Shown here: piece by piece, positions 21,806 to 32,949 of the stretch
Position numbering within the stretch: the stretch's first letter is position 1
How the letters are laid out: each line of letters starts with the position of its first letter
Origin: Hippopus hippopus
Lineage: Eukaryota > Mollusca > Bivalvia > Cardiida > Cardiidae
Length of the DNA: 64,000 nucleotides
Reading direction: 5' to 3'
Assembly (NCBI GenBank): GCA_946811185.2
Contig: OX328113.1
Coordinates: 20,249,521-20,313,520 of the forward strand
Notes under the pieces: model-generated
Told to the model about the DNA's origin: nothing
The model's input: only the letters and a program-made list of their open reading frames with translations
The model's database searches: none
Translations under genes and position numbers: made by a program

Positions 21806-22268
21806 ATTTGAAAATTGAGTACTTTCCTCCGTCCTATAGAGTTACCTTTCTTTGTGCACTCTTTTGCATATTTGGTAAAAAAAATGTACAAGTCTGGCAA
21901 GACAGTGTGATACTATTAGGTGAGATAAAGTGCCCATAACATAGAAAGAACATAATTGACCAAAAATGAGAATATTAAATGAAAAATGAAAGCCTGAATA
22001 TATTTATTAGACATCTCAATGCAATGTGCCTCCATAAACAGTACAGACAGTTGCATTTGAGTGTATTTCATTTCATGTTACCATCGATTTTTGTTTATGC
22101 ATGGTCCCAGTAGTTGGTCTAAAAGTGCTTTTATCTTGAAGAGTTCTACAAAAGGCAATTATATTTGCTGTATTTTTACATAATTTGAAATCTTCTGTCA
22201 AAAATTAGTATGGGCAAATACAAGATACAATCTGCTAATAATATTCAAGCTACATTCGAGAAGAAAAT

Positions 22269-22480
22269 TTAACCCTTTCCCAAACAGCAAATTTAGACTC
22301 TTCGAAATTGAAAGCAGATGATTAATTTTGAAATGAAATATTTTTAAAAATTTTTTTTCCTCAGAGTGAGTACAACTCCGGATTGTGTGGATAAACACTT
22401 TTCTTGATTACAAAATTTTACACATGTCCATATTGAAAGGATTTACCGATGACGAAATAGATGTGATGCAAATGATGGGA
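22269..22480 (-). mobile_element. Family A MITEs, two deleted copies
   Basis: 22269-22395 keeps TTAACCCTTTCCCAAACAGC and GGATTGTGTGG but has lost the palindrome. 22396-22480 is a left half (TACAAAATTTTACACATGTC ... GATGCAAATGATGG). Confidence 0.65.
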
Positions 22481-22506
22481 TTTTTACAGTTTTATACATA
22501 CCTATT

Positions 22507-22735
22507 TGAGCCATGCTCTGTGAAAATAGGATTTAATGTACCTGCGAAAAATATCGATCCATTTCAGCCTGCACAGCCCAAGCAGGCTGATCTGGGTCAA
22601 AACTCTTTGTTATTTGTCAATTTTCTACATGTCCAATGACTATCCTTCCTTAGGATTCAGTAACTGTTGGTTTTTAGACAAAATGGATTTTATGAATCCA
22701 TTATTTTAATTATGATGACTTGCGAGCCTTTGGTG
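22507..22735. mobile_element. Family C MITE, right end diverged
   Basis: TGAGCCATGCTCTGTGAAAA end, palindrome around CAGCCTGCACAG...CAGGCTGATCTGGG, then the ATGGATTTTATGAATCCATT internal block. Confidence 0.7.
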
Positions 22736-23210
22736 AGCTTAATAACATTTTTTGTGGATGAGTGTAATAAATTTTCATCTCAAAAGCCAATGAATGTCAG
22801 ATTCTTTTTATCACATAACTGTATTACAAGAATTATATTCCATAATGTGTTAAAACATAGGCATATATGTTTAATGTGTAATGAAATCTACACGAAGCCT
22901 ATTTGCTTCCCTGACAGGTACATTACGAATGATAAATAGCTCCAAAGAAACTTGCATATATTGATTTTGTTTTGGATCTTAAAGTGATTTAATTTATAAC
23001 TTTATTATGATTACGAATTTTGACTGTTAATTTCACTCAGGAACCTAGGTCTGCAATGTTTTAGAAATGAGGTGTATCATTACAGAGTATTAACCGAATA
23101 CAGCACTATTTTCTTATCTCACATGATGTGTGTGAGACAAGCAAATTTGTAATGGCTGTATTACATTGAAAACAAGGGGAGTTATGTGATAAACAGGGTT
23201 CTCACAACTG
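22720..23210. repeat. Segment similar to parts of 18870-20690
   Basis: This is the shorter member of the old duplication described at 18870. It lacks the family B insertion. Confidence 0.6.
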
Positions 23211-23337
23211 ACATTAATCACTCATGGTGATTGCTCCCTAGAAACCTTAGCTAGTTCTTGTGCCATAATATGATTAGTTCCTAAGGTTGACCCTGATACC
23301 TTGATGTGAGAGAGTGAAGCTGTACCAATACACCACT

Positions 23338-23443
23338 GCCTTTGAAAGGGTACTAAACGTTGTGGAAAATAGAGAAATTGCTAGATTTCAGCGTTCTTTC
23401 CTTTTCCATATTGTTTTCAGAAGTCTTCATTTACAGGGTTGTT
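23338..23443 (-). mobile_element. Family A right-half fragment
   Basis: GAAAGGGTACTAAACGTTGT then AGAGAAATTGCTAG and the CAGGGTTGTTTA end. Confidence 0.6.
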
Positions 23444-23540
23444 TACTCTTTACCACACAATCTCAAGTTGTAACCCTGAGGAATAAGCCTTTTGAAAACA
23501 TTGTGTGAAAAGGAAAAAAAATGCTGGTAACCAGCATTTT
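23442..23540 (+). mobile_element. Family A MITE, left piece, split by repeat G
   Basis: TTTACTCTTTACCACACAAT to CTGGTAACCAGCATTTT, exactly to the point where repeat G begins. The same copy resumes at about 24603 with TCCTTTTCCCACAA. Confidence 0.85.
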
Positions 23541-24602
23541 TAGCTCATATGAGTGCTCATGGTGAGCTTTTGTGATCGTGCTGTGTCCGTCTTGCTTCAT
23601 GTGTCGTACATCCTTCGTCCTCAACTTTTACCTTGCGTAGGCCACATTTTTTGTTTGATTTTCTTGAAACTTAGTCAGATTACTTGTCTTGATGAATGCT
23701 CAGCCCAGTTTAAAAATGGGTCATGGCAAGTCAAAAACTAGATCACTAGGTCAAACTTAAAAAACCTTTTGTATACTGTAGAGGCGACGTTTTGAGTCAA
23801 ATACTCTTGAGAGTTTGTCAGAATGTTTGTCTTGATGATATCTTGGACGAGTTTGAAAATGGGTCATGTAAGGTCAAAAAGTAGGTCACTAGGTCAAATC
23901 TAAGAAAAACCATGTGTTCGCTCTAGAGGCCACATTTTGGGTCCAATACTCATGAAACTTGGTCAGATTGTTTTTCTTGATGATATCTCGGATGAGTTCT
24001 AAAATGGGTCATGTCGGGTCAAAAACTAGGTCATTAGGTCAAATCTTAGAAAAACCTTGTTAACACTCTAGAGGCCACATTTTCAGTCCAATACTCTTGA
24101 AAATTGGTCAGAATATTTGTCTTAATGACAGCTTTTATGGGTTAAAAAATAGGTCATGTCTGGTCAAAAACTAGGTAATTGGGTCAAATCTTATAAAAAC
24201 CATGTGTACGCTCTTGAGGGCACATTTTCAGTCCAGTACCCCTGAAAGTTTGTCAGAATCTCTGTATTGGTGATATCGTGGAAGAATTTGAACATCAGTC
24301 ATGTTGGGTCAAAAACTAGGTCACTAGATCAAATCTTAGAAAAACCTTGTGTACTTTATATAGGCAACATTTTGAGTCCAATACTCATGAAAGTTTGTCA
24401 GAATATTTGTCTTCGTGATGTCTCGATCCAGTTTAAAAATGGGAAACAGCAGGTCAAAAACTAGGTCACCAGGTCAAATCTTTGAAATACCTTGTGTATC
24501 CTTTAGAATGTTTGTTTTAATATCTTGAAAAAGATTGGAAGTGGGTCATGTATGGTCAAATGGCTCAGGTGAGCGACTTCAGGGCCATAATAGCTATCTT
24601 GT
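23541..24602 (+). mobile_element. Repeat G, about 1.06 kb, inside a family A copy
   Basis: Begins TAGCTCATATGAGTGCTCAT, with a TGTGATCGTGCTGTGTCCGT block, and ends GGCTCAGGTGAGCGACTTCA then GGGCCATAATAGCTATCTTGTT. The body is about seven tandem units of about 145 bp containing GAGGCCACATTTT, CTTGGTCAGA, TTTGTCTTGATGATATC and GGGTCAAAAACTAGGTCA. The left GCTCATATGAG and right CTCAGGTGAGC act as short inverted repeats. No clear target duplication can be seen. A further, truncated copy is at 38050-38700. Its class is unknown. Confidence 0.75.
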
Positions 24603-24760
24603 TTCCTTTTCCCACAACATTTTCTACCCTATGAAAGACAAATTCAGTCATTTGAGCCACATTTAATTGTCATCTGCAAATGCTTTCAATGTGGACAAAT
24701 CCACTTTTTTTTTTGGTGTGGTAGAGAGTTAAACACAGGATTGCTGGGTAAAGGGTTAAA
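24603..24760 (+). mobile_element. Family A MITE, right piece, plus an extra end
   Basis: From TCCTTTTCCCACAACATTTT to GTGGTAGAGAGTTAA (24732). An additional GGATTGCTGGGTAAAGGGTT end follows directly. Confidence 0.85.
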
Positions 24761-25089
24761 CGTACCTCTACTAGTGATATTTGAGCCTCGAAAGGTATTA
24801 TTTGAGTTACTGGCTAGTCTCTTAAATTTACTCAGTGTGTCTTTGGTCTGTCACAAGTTGTCATTGCCTATATGAGAGTTTGAAACCTGGCCCATCTGTA
24901 ATACTCTCTAAGGGTAATCATACTCTGTTGATGTGGGAAAGCAGCCCCTGGCTTGGAATGTGCTGGCATAGAACATGAAACAAACCGCAGATGACTTTCA
25001 CATTATATTTGTGCGAATAACATCAATTCATGTTATTATTCTACCTGTATTCTGATTTGCTCTTTTTGTAAACGTTAGTTTTGCATACA

Positions 25090-25446
25090 ACTAATTAAGA
25101 ATGGGTCAAATGATGGAATTTGTACTTAAAAGGGTAGGAAACATTGCTGGAAAATTAAGGACAAAAGACTGGTAATAGTACATGTACTCCTTCCCCAACA
25201 GTGTTTCAAAAGTCTCCTTCCTCAGGGAAGTTAAATCCAAGTCTTATCGGTCCTGAAGATAAAGACTTTTGAAAACATTGTATTAAAAGGAGACAGTGCT
25301 GCTAACCAGCTTTTTCTCCTTTTTCCAACAGTGCTTTCTACCCTTTTAAAGACAAATTCTAGGGTTTCAGCTACATTTAATTTGTTGTCTTTAAAATACT
25401 TTCAATTTGGACGAGTCTAAAGTTTTGTTGTTTTGTTTAGAGTTAA
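25090..25446. mobile_element. Family A MITEs, minus then plus
   Basis: 25090-25235 is a minus copy with a degraded core. 25240-25446 is a plus copy from GGTCCTGAAGATAAAGACTT to TTTAGAGTTAAGAG, with the last 20 bases doubled. Confidence 0.65.
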
Positions 25447-25547
25447 GAGAGTTTTGTTTAGAGTTAAAACTTCGGATTGTTTGCTGAAGGGTGAATATTT
25501 AAGGCTTCATTCATTGTATGAGACCTTTCTGTTTTGAATTTCTGTAG

Positions 25548-25598
25548 CGCATAGAATGGCACCGCCAACACATGGCATGGCATGTAATTCCTCAATTT
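25548..25598 (+). CDS. Candidate 51-base phase-1 exon of the VWA5A-like gene
   Basis: TTTCTGTAG acceptor and GTAAGT donor bracket 51 bases reading HRMAPPTHGMACNSSI between split codons (two bases in, one base out). Low-complexity Met/Pro/Ser content is consistent with a flexible linker. No homology was recognised. The phase matches the neighbouring candidates. Confidence 0.4.
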
Positions 25599-25631
25599 GT
25601 AAGTTTTTTTCTACTGTTTGTTTGTTTGGTG

Positions 25632-25833
25632 TGTAACACTTTACCACAGGAGAAATATGTAGCCTTGTCCATATTCATAGTATTTGCAGACTAAAGATTG
25701 TGGGAGTTGTCATTGAAAGGGTAGAAAACATTTTGGAAAAAGGAGAAAATGCTGGTAATATGTATTTTCTTCTTTTCAAAAGGCTTTGTCTCTCAGCCTT
25801 GTTAAAACTCAGGATTATGTGTCAAAGAGTTAA
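25632..25833 (-). mobile_element. Family A MITE, second palindrome arm deleted
   Basis: GTAACACTTTACCACAGGAG to GTCAAAGAGTTAA. It lies 33 bp after the candidate exon. Confidence 0.7.
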
Positions 25834-26077
25834 CACCATTTGCAACATTACTTTAGTTATATTTTTGTTTACCAATACTCTGCATAATATTCTTTCAAAG
25901 CCACTGGTTGCTTTTCCACGTAACAGCTGTCAAAACAATGGTCAGCAGTGAAAGAGGAATGAATCCTGTTACAGTGACTGTAATCAGTCCTAGGAAAGAA
26001 ATGGCTGAGTTGGGGGATCAAAGTCATGACCCTCAGGTTGTATGTTAAAGACTGCACCACTGGGCTCACCATTTGTG

Positions 26078-26345
26078 CTATGATTGAGCAATACACTGTT
26101 AAAAAGGGGCTTAATGCATCTGCAAAAAATATTGACCCGGGTCAGCCTGGGCAGTCTGCACAGGCTCAGCTGGGTTGAGACACTTTGCTATTGGTCAATT
26201 TTCTGCATGCCAAAGACCACTCTTTCACATGAATCAGTCATTTGTTAAACTAATGGATTTCAAGGATCCATAATGATGAATTGCTTGGTATGTTGCATCA
26301 CAAAGATGCACTAAACCCCTTTTTTTCAGAGCACCACTTATATAT
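26078..26345. mobile_element. Family C MITE
   Basis: Left end degraded (TTGAGCAATACACTGTTAAA). Palindrome GGGTCAGCCTGGGCAGTC...GGCTCAGCTGGGTTGAG and right end ATGCACTAAACCCCTTTTTT. Confidence 0.7.
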
Positions 26346-26501
26346 TGCCTTGTGTTTTAGTAATGTTGAAAAATCAACTTTGTGCTAAGTAGAAAAAACG
26401 ACTTTTGTGTTAGAGTTGTACTAAAGAGCTACCGGTATAAATGCATTGGATCAAGGGTTGATATTTGTCTGTCTATTTGTCTGTGGGCAGAAGTAGGTAA
26501 G

Positions 26502-26725
26502 TTAGCCCTTTACAGCACAATTCCAAATTTTTGGGACCCTGAGAAAGTTACCTTTTGAAAACTTTATGAGTAAAGGAAAAAACGCTGGTCCCATAAATGC
26601 TGTTCTCATAATGTGTTCTACCCAATAAAAAGCAAGTTGTATCATTTTAGCCACCTTGAATTTGTCATCTTCAAGTGCTTTGAATTTGGACAAGTCTCAA
26701 ATTTCATTGTCTGGTAAAGAGTCAA
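26502..26725 (+). mobile_element. Family A MITE, palindrome degraded
   Basis: TTAGCCCTTTACAGCACAAT to TGTCTGGTAAAGAGTCAA. The core has AAAGGAAAAAACGCTGG with only a short second arm. Confidence 0.7.
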
Positions 26726-26877
26726 TTGGTACATGTATGCAAAACAGTAGAATGTGCGTGACAAAATTTTCAGATGTCTGCTTCTAAGCATTGAATAGTT
26801 ATCTCTAAACTGACTTAAACATTTTTTTATGCAATGCACATTAGATTTGAACATCTGTCCTCTCTTCGAGTGATAAA

Positions 26878-27132
26878 AGTATTTGAGCTTAGCTCTGGCA
26901 AAAGGAGGTTTAATGCATCTCCATAATGCATTATACGTAGCAAGTCATTACATAATTATTGATCTATAAAATCCATTTTGTGTAACAACCAGCTGAATTA
27001 TGTGGTAGAATGGCCCTTAAACATGCAGAAAATTTACCATAAGCAAAATGTATCAAGCCTAGGCAAACTGTGCAGGCTCGTCTGGGTCGATACTTTTTGC
27101 AGATGCATTTAACCCGCTTTTTTCTAAGAGAA
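26878..27132. mobile_element. Family C MITE
   Basis: TGAGCTTAGCTCTGGCAAAA to TTTTTTCTAAGAGAATGAC. The first palindrome arm (GTATCAAGCCTAGGCA) is diverged. Confidence 0.7.
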
Positions 27133-27273
27133 TGACTTGTATACATATAGTAATCAACAGTTATTGGACTTGGAAATTTCTTGGTTTCTTCTGTCAAATT
27201 GATTTTGTAACTATGAGAACATTGAAACTTACTTTGTTTTACAGCTTAAATTCAAATGATCGCAAAAATTATT

Positions 27274-27732
27274 CAACTCTTTACCCAAAAGACAAACTTT
27301 TAGGCTTATCCAAATTCAAAGCATTAGCAGACAATAATTCAGAAAGAGGCTCAAATGATGGGATATCTTTTTGGAAGAGCAGAAAACATTGTGGAAAAGG
27401 AGAAAATGCTAGCATTTTCTCCTTTTCTCACAATGCTTTCAAAAGCCCTCCTCCTCAGGACCATAAAACTGATGATAGTGTGGTAATAGGTTAAACCTTT
27501 AACCTTTAACCCTTTCCAAAACAATCACGACTTTTAACGGCTTTGAGGGAGAAAACTTTTGAAAACATTGAGGGAAATAGAGAAAATGCTGGTAACCAGC
27601 ATTTTCTCCTTTTCCAACAATGTCTTCTACCGTATATTAGTCCGATTTCGTATTTCCAGTTGCATTTAATTTGTTGTCCGCAAACACTTACAATTTGGAC
27701 AAGTCTAAAATTTTGTTTTGTGGTAAGAAATT
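27274..27732. mobile_element. Family A MITEs, tail to head (minus then plus)
   Basis: 27274-27494 minus (CAACTCTTTACCCAAAAGAC to TAATAGGTTAA). 27506-27732 plus (TTAACCCTTTCCAAAACAAT to TGTGGTAAGAAATTT). Only 11 bases, made of repeated CCTTTAA, separate them. Confidence 0.8.
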
Positions 27733-27829
27733 TAGGCAATCATATTTTGCCAGACATTCATGCTTGGCTACAATTGGGAGGCAATATGGGGCATAGTGCT
27801 TGTCAAACACATCTTTATCATTTTTGTAG

Positions 27830-27862
27830 CATCTATGAGCGGATCATATGTAGGTATGGGAG
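27830..27862 (+). CDS. Candidate 33-base phase-1 exon of the VWA5A-like gene
   Basis: TTTTTGTAG acceptor and a strong GTAAGT donor bracket 33 bases reading SMSGSYVGMG between split codons. The Gly/Ser/Met composition suits a linker. Same length and phase, and the same SMS start, as the candidate at 21611, so the two may be duplicates. Confidence 0.45.
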
Positions 27863-28669
27863 GTAAGTTCTCAACTTGAAAGTCTTTCTCAGCTGTTATA
27901 TTACCTTATGTTTAAAGATATCTGTTTACTCATTTAAGCCAAATGTAGAAATGTTTTTAAATCAATAAATTAGAAATACCTATGGCCCCAAAGAATGAAA
28001 AGAAGTTTCAGATTTGTTATTGGAAATGAATCTTGGTCGGGAGAAAATTACGTCAGGTCAAAATTGTAAACAATGGGGGAGTGCATCACGCGAGTCATTT
28101 ACATACCCCCCATCTAAAAATAGAAAGCTTAACTACTTGTTGTTTCAACACAAGAAATGGCGCACTTGTCTATTTGTAGAATCATGTCTTTTCACCTTCT
28201 TTCAGCAATCCAAAAACACTAAATATTAATGTGCACATATGAAATTTACATTTTTACTGTCTTTAAAATCATTCTACTGCACTCTCAATATAAAATTCGG
28301 ACATCCCTGATTAAATTGCTGTTGGGTTCTTGTGACATAGATTGTTGTGACAGTAGACCTGTGTAGTGTATCTTGGCTCCACTTTCTTGCCAACTACATA
28401 AATATGCAAAGCGAATGTCGTACACAGTCACGTGACTAGCTTCATGCGGTATCCTCTGTTGAACGAGTGGATAGGAGCCAAGTCCAAAATTACATTGTCT
28501 GTCCGTCGTAACTTATACAATCTTGCAAACACCAGGTGTAATATTTGAAGCCACAAGAATGACTATAGTTTGAGAAAATATCAAAGAAATTGGTTGTATT
28601 TGTGTTAAAATGATGTAAAGGCTAGCTTGGAGCTATGAATGTTTGGGACCGAAATACATCACTACAATA

Positions 28670-28800
28670 ACCCTTAAAGTGCCTTGCACTACTATAGTTG
28701 CTTTTGCGGCTAGTGTAGACCAACATCAGACATCTCAAAATGTGCAGTCTGATCCTTGATCTACACTGACCGCTTAGCTTGGACAATACAGACAAAAGCA
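28670..28800. mobile_element. Family B MITE, right end lost
   Basis: TAACCCTTAAAGTGCCTTGC, then GTGTAGACCAACATCAGAC and GTGCAGTCTGATCCTTGATC. Confidence 0.65.
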
Positions 28801-28872
28801 ACCATCAAATTTCAATTATTTGGGTCTTTTTAGATGTCATCTTCTAAGCATTGAAGAGTTATCCCCCTTTAA

Positions 28873-29097
28873 GGATAGGGCACCCTAATGGGATTCATGT
28901 AACATTGGTGTAACATGGCCTTTCATCGCCAAAATCATACAGATTCGGCTAAGATTCGGGTAATCTGTAATCAAGGCAGGGAACCAGTGTCTATCAGTCG
29001 ATCAATTACGGATTACCAGAGTCTTAACCGAATCCGTACGTTTTTTCGGCGATGAAAGGTGTCGTTACATGTCTCCCATTAGGGTGCCCTATCCTTA
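28873..29097. mobile_element. Foldback element with TTAA-GGATAGGGCACCC ends
   Basis: Inverted ends GGATAGGGCACCCTAATGGG and their exact complement, each next to TTAA, followed inward by imperfect arms (CCTTTCATCGCC / GGCGATGAAAGG, AGATTCGG / CCGAATC). About 217 bp without coding sequence. TTAA at both borders suggests a piggyBac-type target site. Only one copy is in the window. Confidence 0.75.
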
Positions 29098-30281
29098 ATA
29101 TATAAATATGACTTTTGTTTGTAATCCATGTTAGGTTTTAATTCTGTCATGATAATGTCCTTGTTCGCTTGGCTGTTTTTGAAGAAAATTGTCAAGTTAT
29201 TTTTGTATCCCTGTCATCATCTAGATGTGTGTCATCCTTGTGGTGCAAAAAACTTTGACATTTAAATATCTCTGTTATCACTGAAAATATTGACTTAAAA
29301 CTCAGACAAGTTGTTAACTATCTAAAGGGAACCTGTACAACAAGGGCAGATAACCTCCAAAGTATTTTTGACACAGCATGCTCCTTTTTCGACTTAGAAT
29401 TTTCACTGAGTATCAAGCCAAGCATTGGCACCCGCATGCGATGCTCTTGTTTTTGGTATTTGTTGTCTTAAACTCTGAGGCCTTGGGTGCTGCATTATCT
29501 AACAACCTCTTCTAGCAAAGTTACCTAAAATCTTTTCCTTGGGCCAAGACTTGTCCAGTCCTATAGTCAGATGTATTAACCCAAACTTCCTTAACCTTTT
29601 ACCCGACTATCCCTTCGCGGTTTCATACAGTGTGATTAGGTTTTTTTTTTCATACCTCCATGAAAACAAAAAAAAATTCTCTTCATTCCTTATAATTCAA
29701 TATCACAGACAACAAATATGCACTTAAATAATACTAACTGCTCTTTTTCTGTAAATCCAACAATGCATATTTATTTACTGTCCTTTTCATTGATATTTCA
29801 AAGCTCCTTCATGATGTAAAAATGACATAATTCATGACGTCATTATAGTATTGAACATTTGCAGATTGAGTGGATTTTTTATTAGAAGTTCAATATGCTA
29901 GAATTAAGTTGATAATAAGATTGTTTAAACCCAGCAGAGTAACAATGAGTTTTCAGCTGTCTCTTTGAATTTACCGTTGGATTTTTTTTTTTTGGTATTC
30001 AGAAAAAATAAATTCATCTAGCAATTTGAACTTCGGACTCGATATAAAATCAGAATGAAAAACATTATGAAATCTCATATACATGTTTGTTTACATTAGT
30101 ATGACTGCAAAAGTAGTTCCGGCACTGCTGATTTTTTTTTTTTTCATGGAGCTATGAAAAAATTTTTTCAGCCAATCAGAACTCGCCAATGTTCATGAAA
30201 AAAAGTAATATTGAATTATTATAAAATGGTGGTGTGAAAATTTTGAATTGTGTATTATTCATTCCCTGAGGAATATTAAGT

Positions 30282-30529
30282 TGTTTCAATTTGGACCTGT
30301 CAAAATTATTCTCGTTCACTTAAGAGTCAACTTTCTACTAAACAGTCCCAACTTTTAGGGACCCTGTAGAAAAAGCTTTTTGAAGACATTGTGAGAAAAG
30401 GAGAAAAAGCTGATTACCAGTTTTCCATCCATCAGAGGCTGAGCCCATCATTTGAGCCACATTTAATGTCATCTCTAAATGTTTTCAATTTAAACAGGTC
30501 TAAAATTCTATTGTTAGGTAAAAAGTCAA
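30282..30529 (+). mobile_element. Family A MITE with extra right end before it
   Basis: 30282-30327 is a stray right end (CAATTTGGACCTGTC...). 30327-30529 runs from GTCAACTTTCTACTAAACAG to TGTTAGGTAAAAAGTCAA, with a shortened palindrome. Confidence 0.65.
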
Positions 30530-30544
30530 GGTATTGGCATAACT

Positions 30545-30697
30545 CTATTGTCTGTAAGCACTATTTGCAGTCTAATTTTGATCTACAATGGCCATAAATG
30601 CCACCATAGTAGTGAAAGTCACATTAAAGGTTAATATGCCTGTAAAATGCTTTCAATTTGGAACAGTCTTAAATTTTGTTATTAGGTAAAAGTTTAA
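30545..30697 (+). mobile_element. Family B fragment followed by family A right end
   Basis: 30545-30632 has TTTGCAGTCTAATTTTGATC and ends ATTAAAGGTTAA. 30640-30697 matches family A (GCTTTCAATTTGGAACAG ... TTAGGTAAAAGTTTAA). Confidence 0.6.
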
Positions 30698-30734
30698 AAG
30701 AATTACTCTATTTCATGCTTTTCAGTAGTTTATC

Positions 30735-31100
30735 CAGAATTCTAACATGACACATGAATTAGACTTTGTAAACACAGTGCATCGAAAACGTGGTAAAATC
30801 TACGTCATTCTATATAGAGTGAAGTCATTCTGTATAAAGTAAGTTACTCAGTGGAATATTATCTGCATCCGCATTTTTATTCCAAGTATGAACTTGTTTT
30901 CCTTTCATAAAGAGTTGGTCATGTTAGAATCGAAATAATCTTCTTTGTATCGTGGTTTATCGTTCAATAAACCATGTTGTGAGTTATGAGGTGCAGTGAA
31001 TAAACCACTCGGGCTATCGCCCTCGTGGATTATTTATTGTGCCTCATAACTCACAACTGTGGTTTATTGAATGATAAACCACGATAGAAAGAAGATTACT
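30735..31100. mobile_element. Dispersed foldback element E, copy 2
   Basis: Same structure and orientation as 1145-1550: TAACATGACACATGAATTAG start, two instead of three GTCATTCTRTATA units, then the ATCGTGGTTTATCGTTCAAT foldback. Confidence 0.75.
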
Positions 31101-31359
31101 TCTTAAATAACAGTGGAAAACTGTTTTATATGTCATGGTTATGACTTGTTAAAAAAAAAGATTTTAGTTTCTAACTCCTAAATTGAAGGTAGAAACACTA
31201 GTACCTAGGTAAACAGCCCATGCCATTCAACCAGATGGAAATATGATGTAATTTAGCCTACATTTCTCATGCTTTTACATTATATTGTAATGTGTAGTTA
31301 TGCGGAGAGGGTATGCCATTGGAAATTACCGAGAACAACTGTTCTGGATTATGATGTAA

Positions 31360-31580
31360 GAACACTCCCACCCCCACTCCCCCACCCTCCCCAGAAAAAG
31401 TGGGTTAGAAGCATGAAATAAATAGAACTTTTTTTTTTTTGATGAAAGATCGAAATTAAATCAAAATTTATTTCATCTCATGAGCATCATTGGTAATATT
31501 CTCACTTATGGCTGCGCCACTCATGAAATCAATCTTTCACCGAAAAAAAACAAATATCCTCTATCTATTTCACTTGATGA
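31360..31580. repeat. Imperfect foldback around 31415-31580
   Basis: CATGAAATAAATAGAAC with poly-T, GATGAAAGAT, and the complementary ATCTTTCACC, poly-A and TCTATTTCAC can pair. A C-rich tract (CACCCCCACTCCCCCACCC) lies just outside. Confidence 0.5.
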
Positions 31581-31790
31581 TTAAACTCCTTACCACATGA
31601 CAAAATTTTAGACTGTTCCTTTATAGAAGCATTTGCAGTCAACTAATTAAAATGTGGCTCCAAGGATGTGCTTGAAAGGGTAAAAAAGATTGTGAGAAAA
31701 GGAGAAAATGTTGGTACTCAGCATTTTCTCCTTTTTCCACAATGTTTGCAAAAGCCATCTTTCCTAGGTTTGTTTAAACAATGGATAGTG
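31581..31790 (-). mobile_element. Family A MITE
   Basis: TTAAACTCCTTACCACATGA left end, good palindrome, degraded right end. Confidence 0.75.
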
Positions 31791-31869
31791 TTGTCAAGAT
31801 TTAAAGTGCCTTGAACTGCAAGATGTAAATAATTGTTTGTATTTTTGCTTGTATTTTTTCTATTTGTAG

Positions 31870-31926
31870 CAGCCCCTTTTTTAATACAAGGTTCTGGTGT
31901 GAAGAATATGAGGGCAAGACAATTTG
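31870..31926 (+). CDS. Candidate 57-base phase-1 exon of the VWA5A-like gene
   Basis: TTTGTAG acceptor and GTTAGT donor bracket 57 bases reading APFLIQGSGVKNMRARQF between split codons, phase 1 on both sides. It would join in frame to the exon at 34356. The donor is weaker than in the other candidates. No family match was recognised. Confidence 0.4.
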
Positions 31927-31975
31927 GTTAGTCATTATTGTTTCACTTACCTCTACCTTACAGCTAGCTCGCTCC

Positions 31976-32393
31976 AAACCTTTACCAAACAATCACATGG
32001 CTTTTTGAAAACATTGTTGGAAAAAGAGAAAATGCCGGTAACCAGCATTTTCTCCTTTTCCCACCATGTTTTCTGCCCTTTCATATGCACATCCCATCTT
32101 TGGTCCACATTTAGTTTGTCATCTGCAAATACTCTCTATTTGGAGAAGTCTGAAATTTTGTAATCTTCTGGAGCTAACTCTTTGCCACACAACAAAATTT
32201 TGGACTTCTTGAAATTAAAAGCATTTGCAGACAACAAACAATCTCAAAAGATTATTTTTGTACTTGAAATGGAAGATAACATTGTAGGAAAAGGAGAAAA
32301 TGCATGTTACCAGCATTTTCTCCTTTTCCAATGTTTTCAAAAGTCTTTTCTGTCAGGGTCATTGAAACTCGTTATTGTATGGTAAAGGATTAA
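31976..32393. mobile_element. Family A MITEs, plus then minus
   Basis: 31976-32172 plus (CCTTTACCAAACAATCACAT; subterminal block deleted). 32173-32393 minus (CTAACTCTTTGCCACACAAC to TATGGTAAAGGATTAA). The cores keep long complementary arms. Confidence 0.8.
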
Positions 32394-32949
32394 AGCTAAA
32401 TAAAACTGGATTTTGAAAACAGAAAAATGTAGAAGAAAAATTTGCAAGCAAAAACAATTTTGATATGATTGTTTACTCATATTCCAGGGTGGTGGGGGGA
32501 GGAACGTGTACGGAATATTATGTTGTAGTAACTTTCCTGATGTTTATATTTGATTCCAGCAGGTGAGAAAATTTGATATTGTGCAAGACCAAAGGGCAAG
32601 CAAGATGTCAAAATTTTCTTATGCGACAAGAAGAAAACACAAGCACCAGGAAAGTTACTACAAAATAATATTTCTTTTATTATGTAGCTACAACTTTCAA
32701 CAATAAAATTGTGCAGTTATTGACATTTTATTCGAATACAGTAAAGAAAATGGGACAATTAATGGTGTTTAGAGTAGTCACTCTGTTTTTATGAATGGCG
32801 GATTAATAGTATACGGTAACATTTTGACTTATCAAATAGCAAATCAATGCAACCTTAGTCTGTACAAGAGTTACGTCATCATACCATATTTGGAACTGTA
32901 TTTGACAATGTTTAGATAGGGACTTTTTTCTGTAGCGTGTTTTATTGTA

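Noticed and set aside
26495..26500. Six-base microexon between CAG and GTAAGT
   Set aside because: The length and phase would fit, but six bases carry no testable coding information and the site abuts a family A end.
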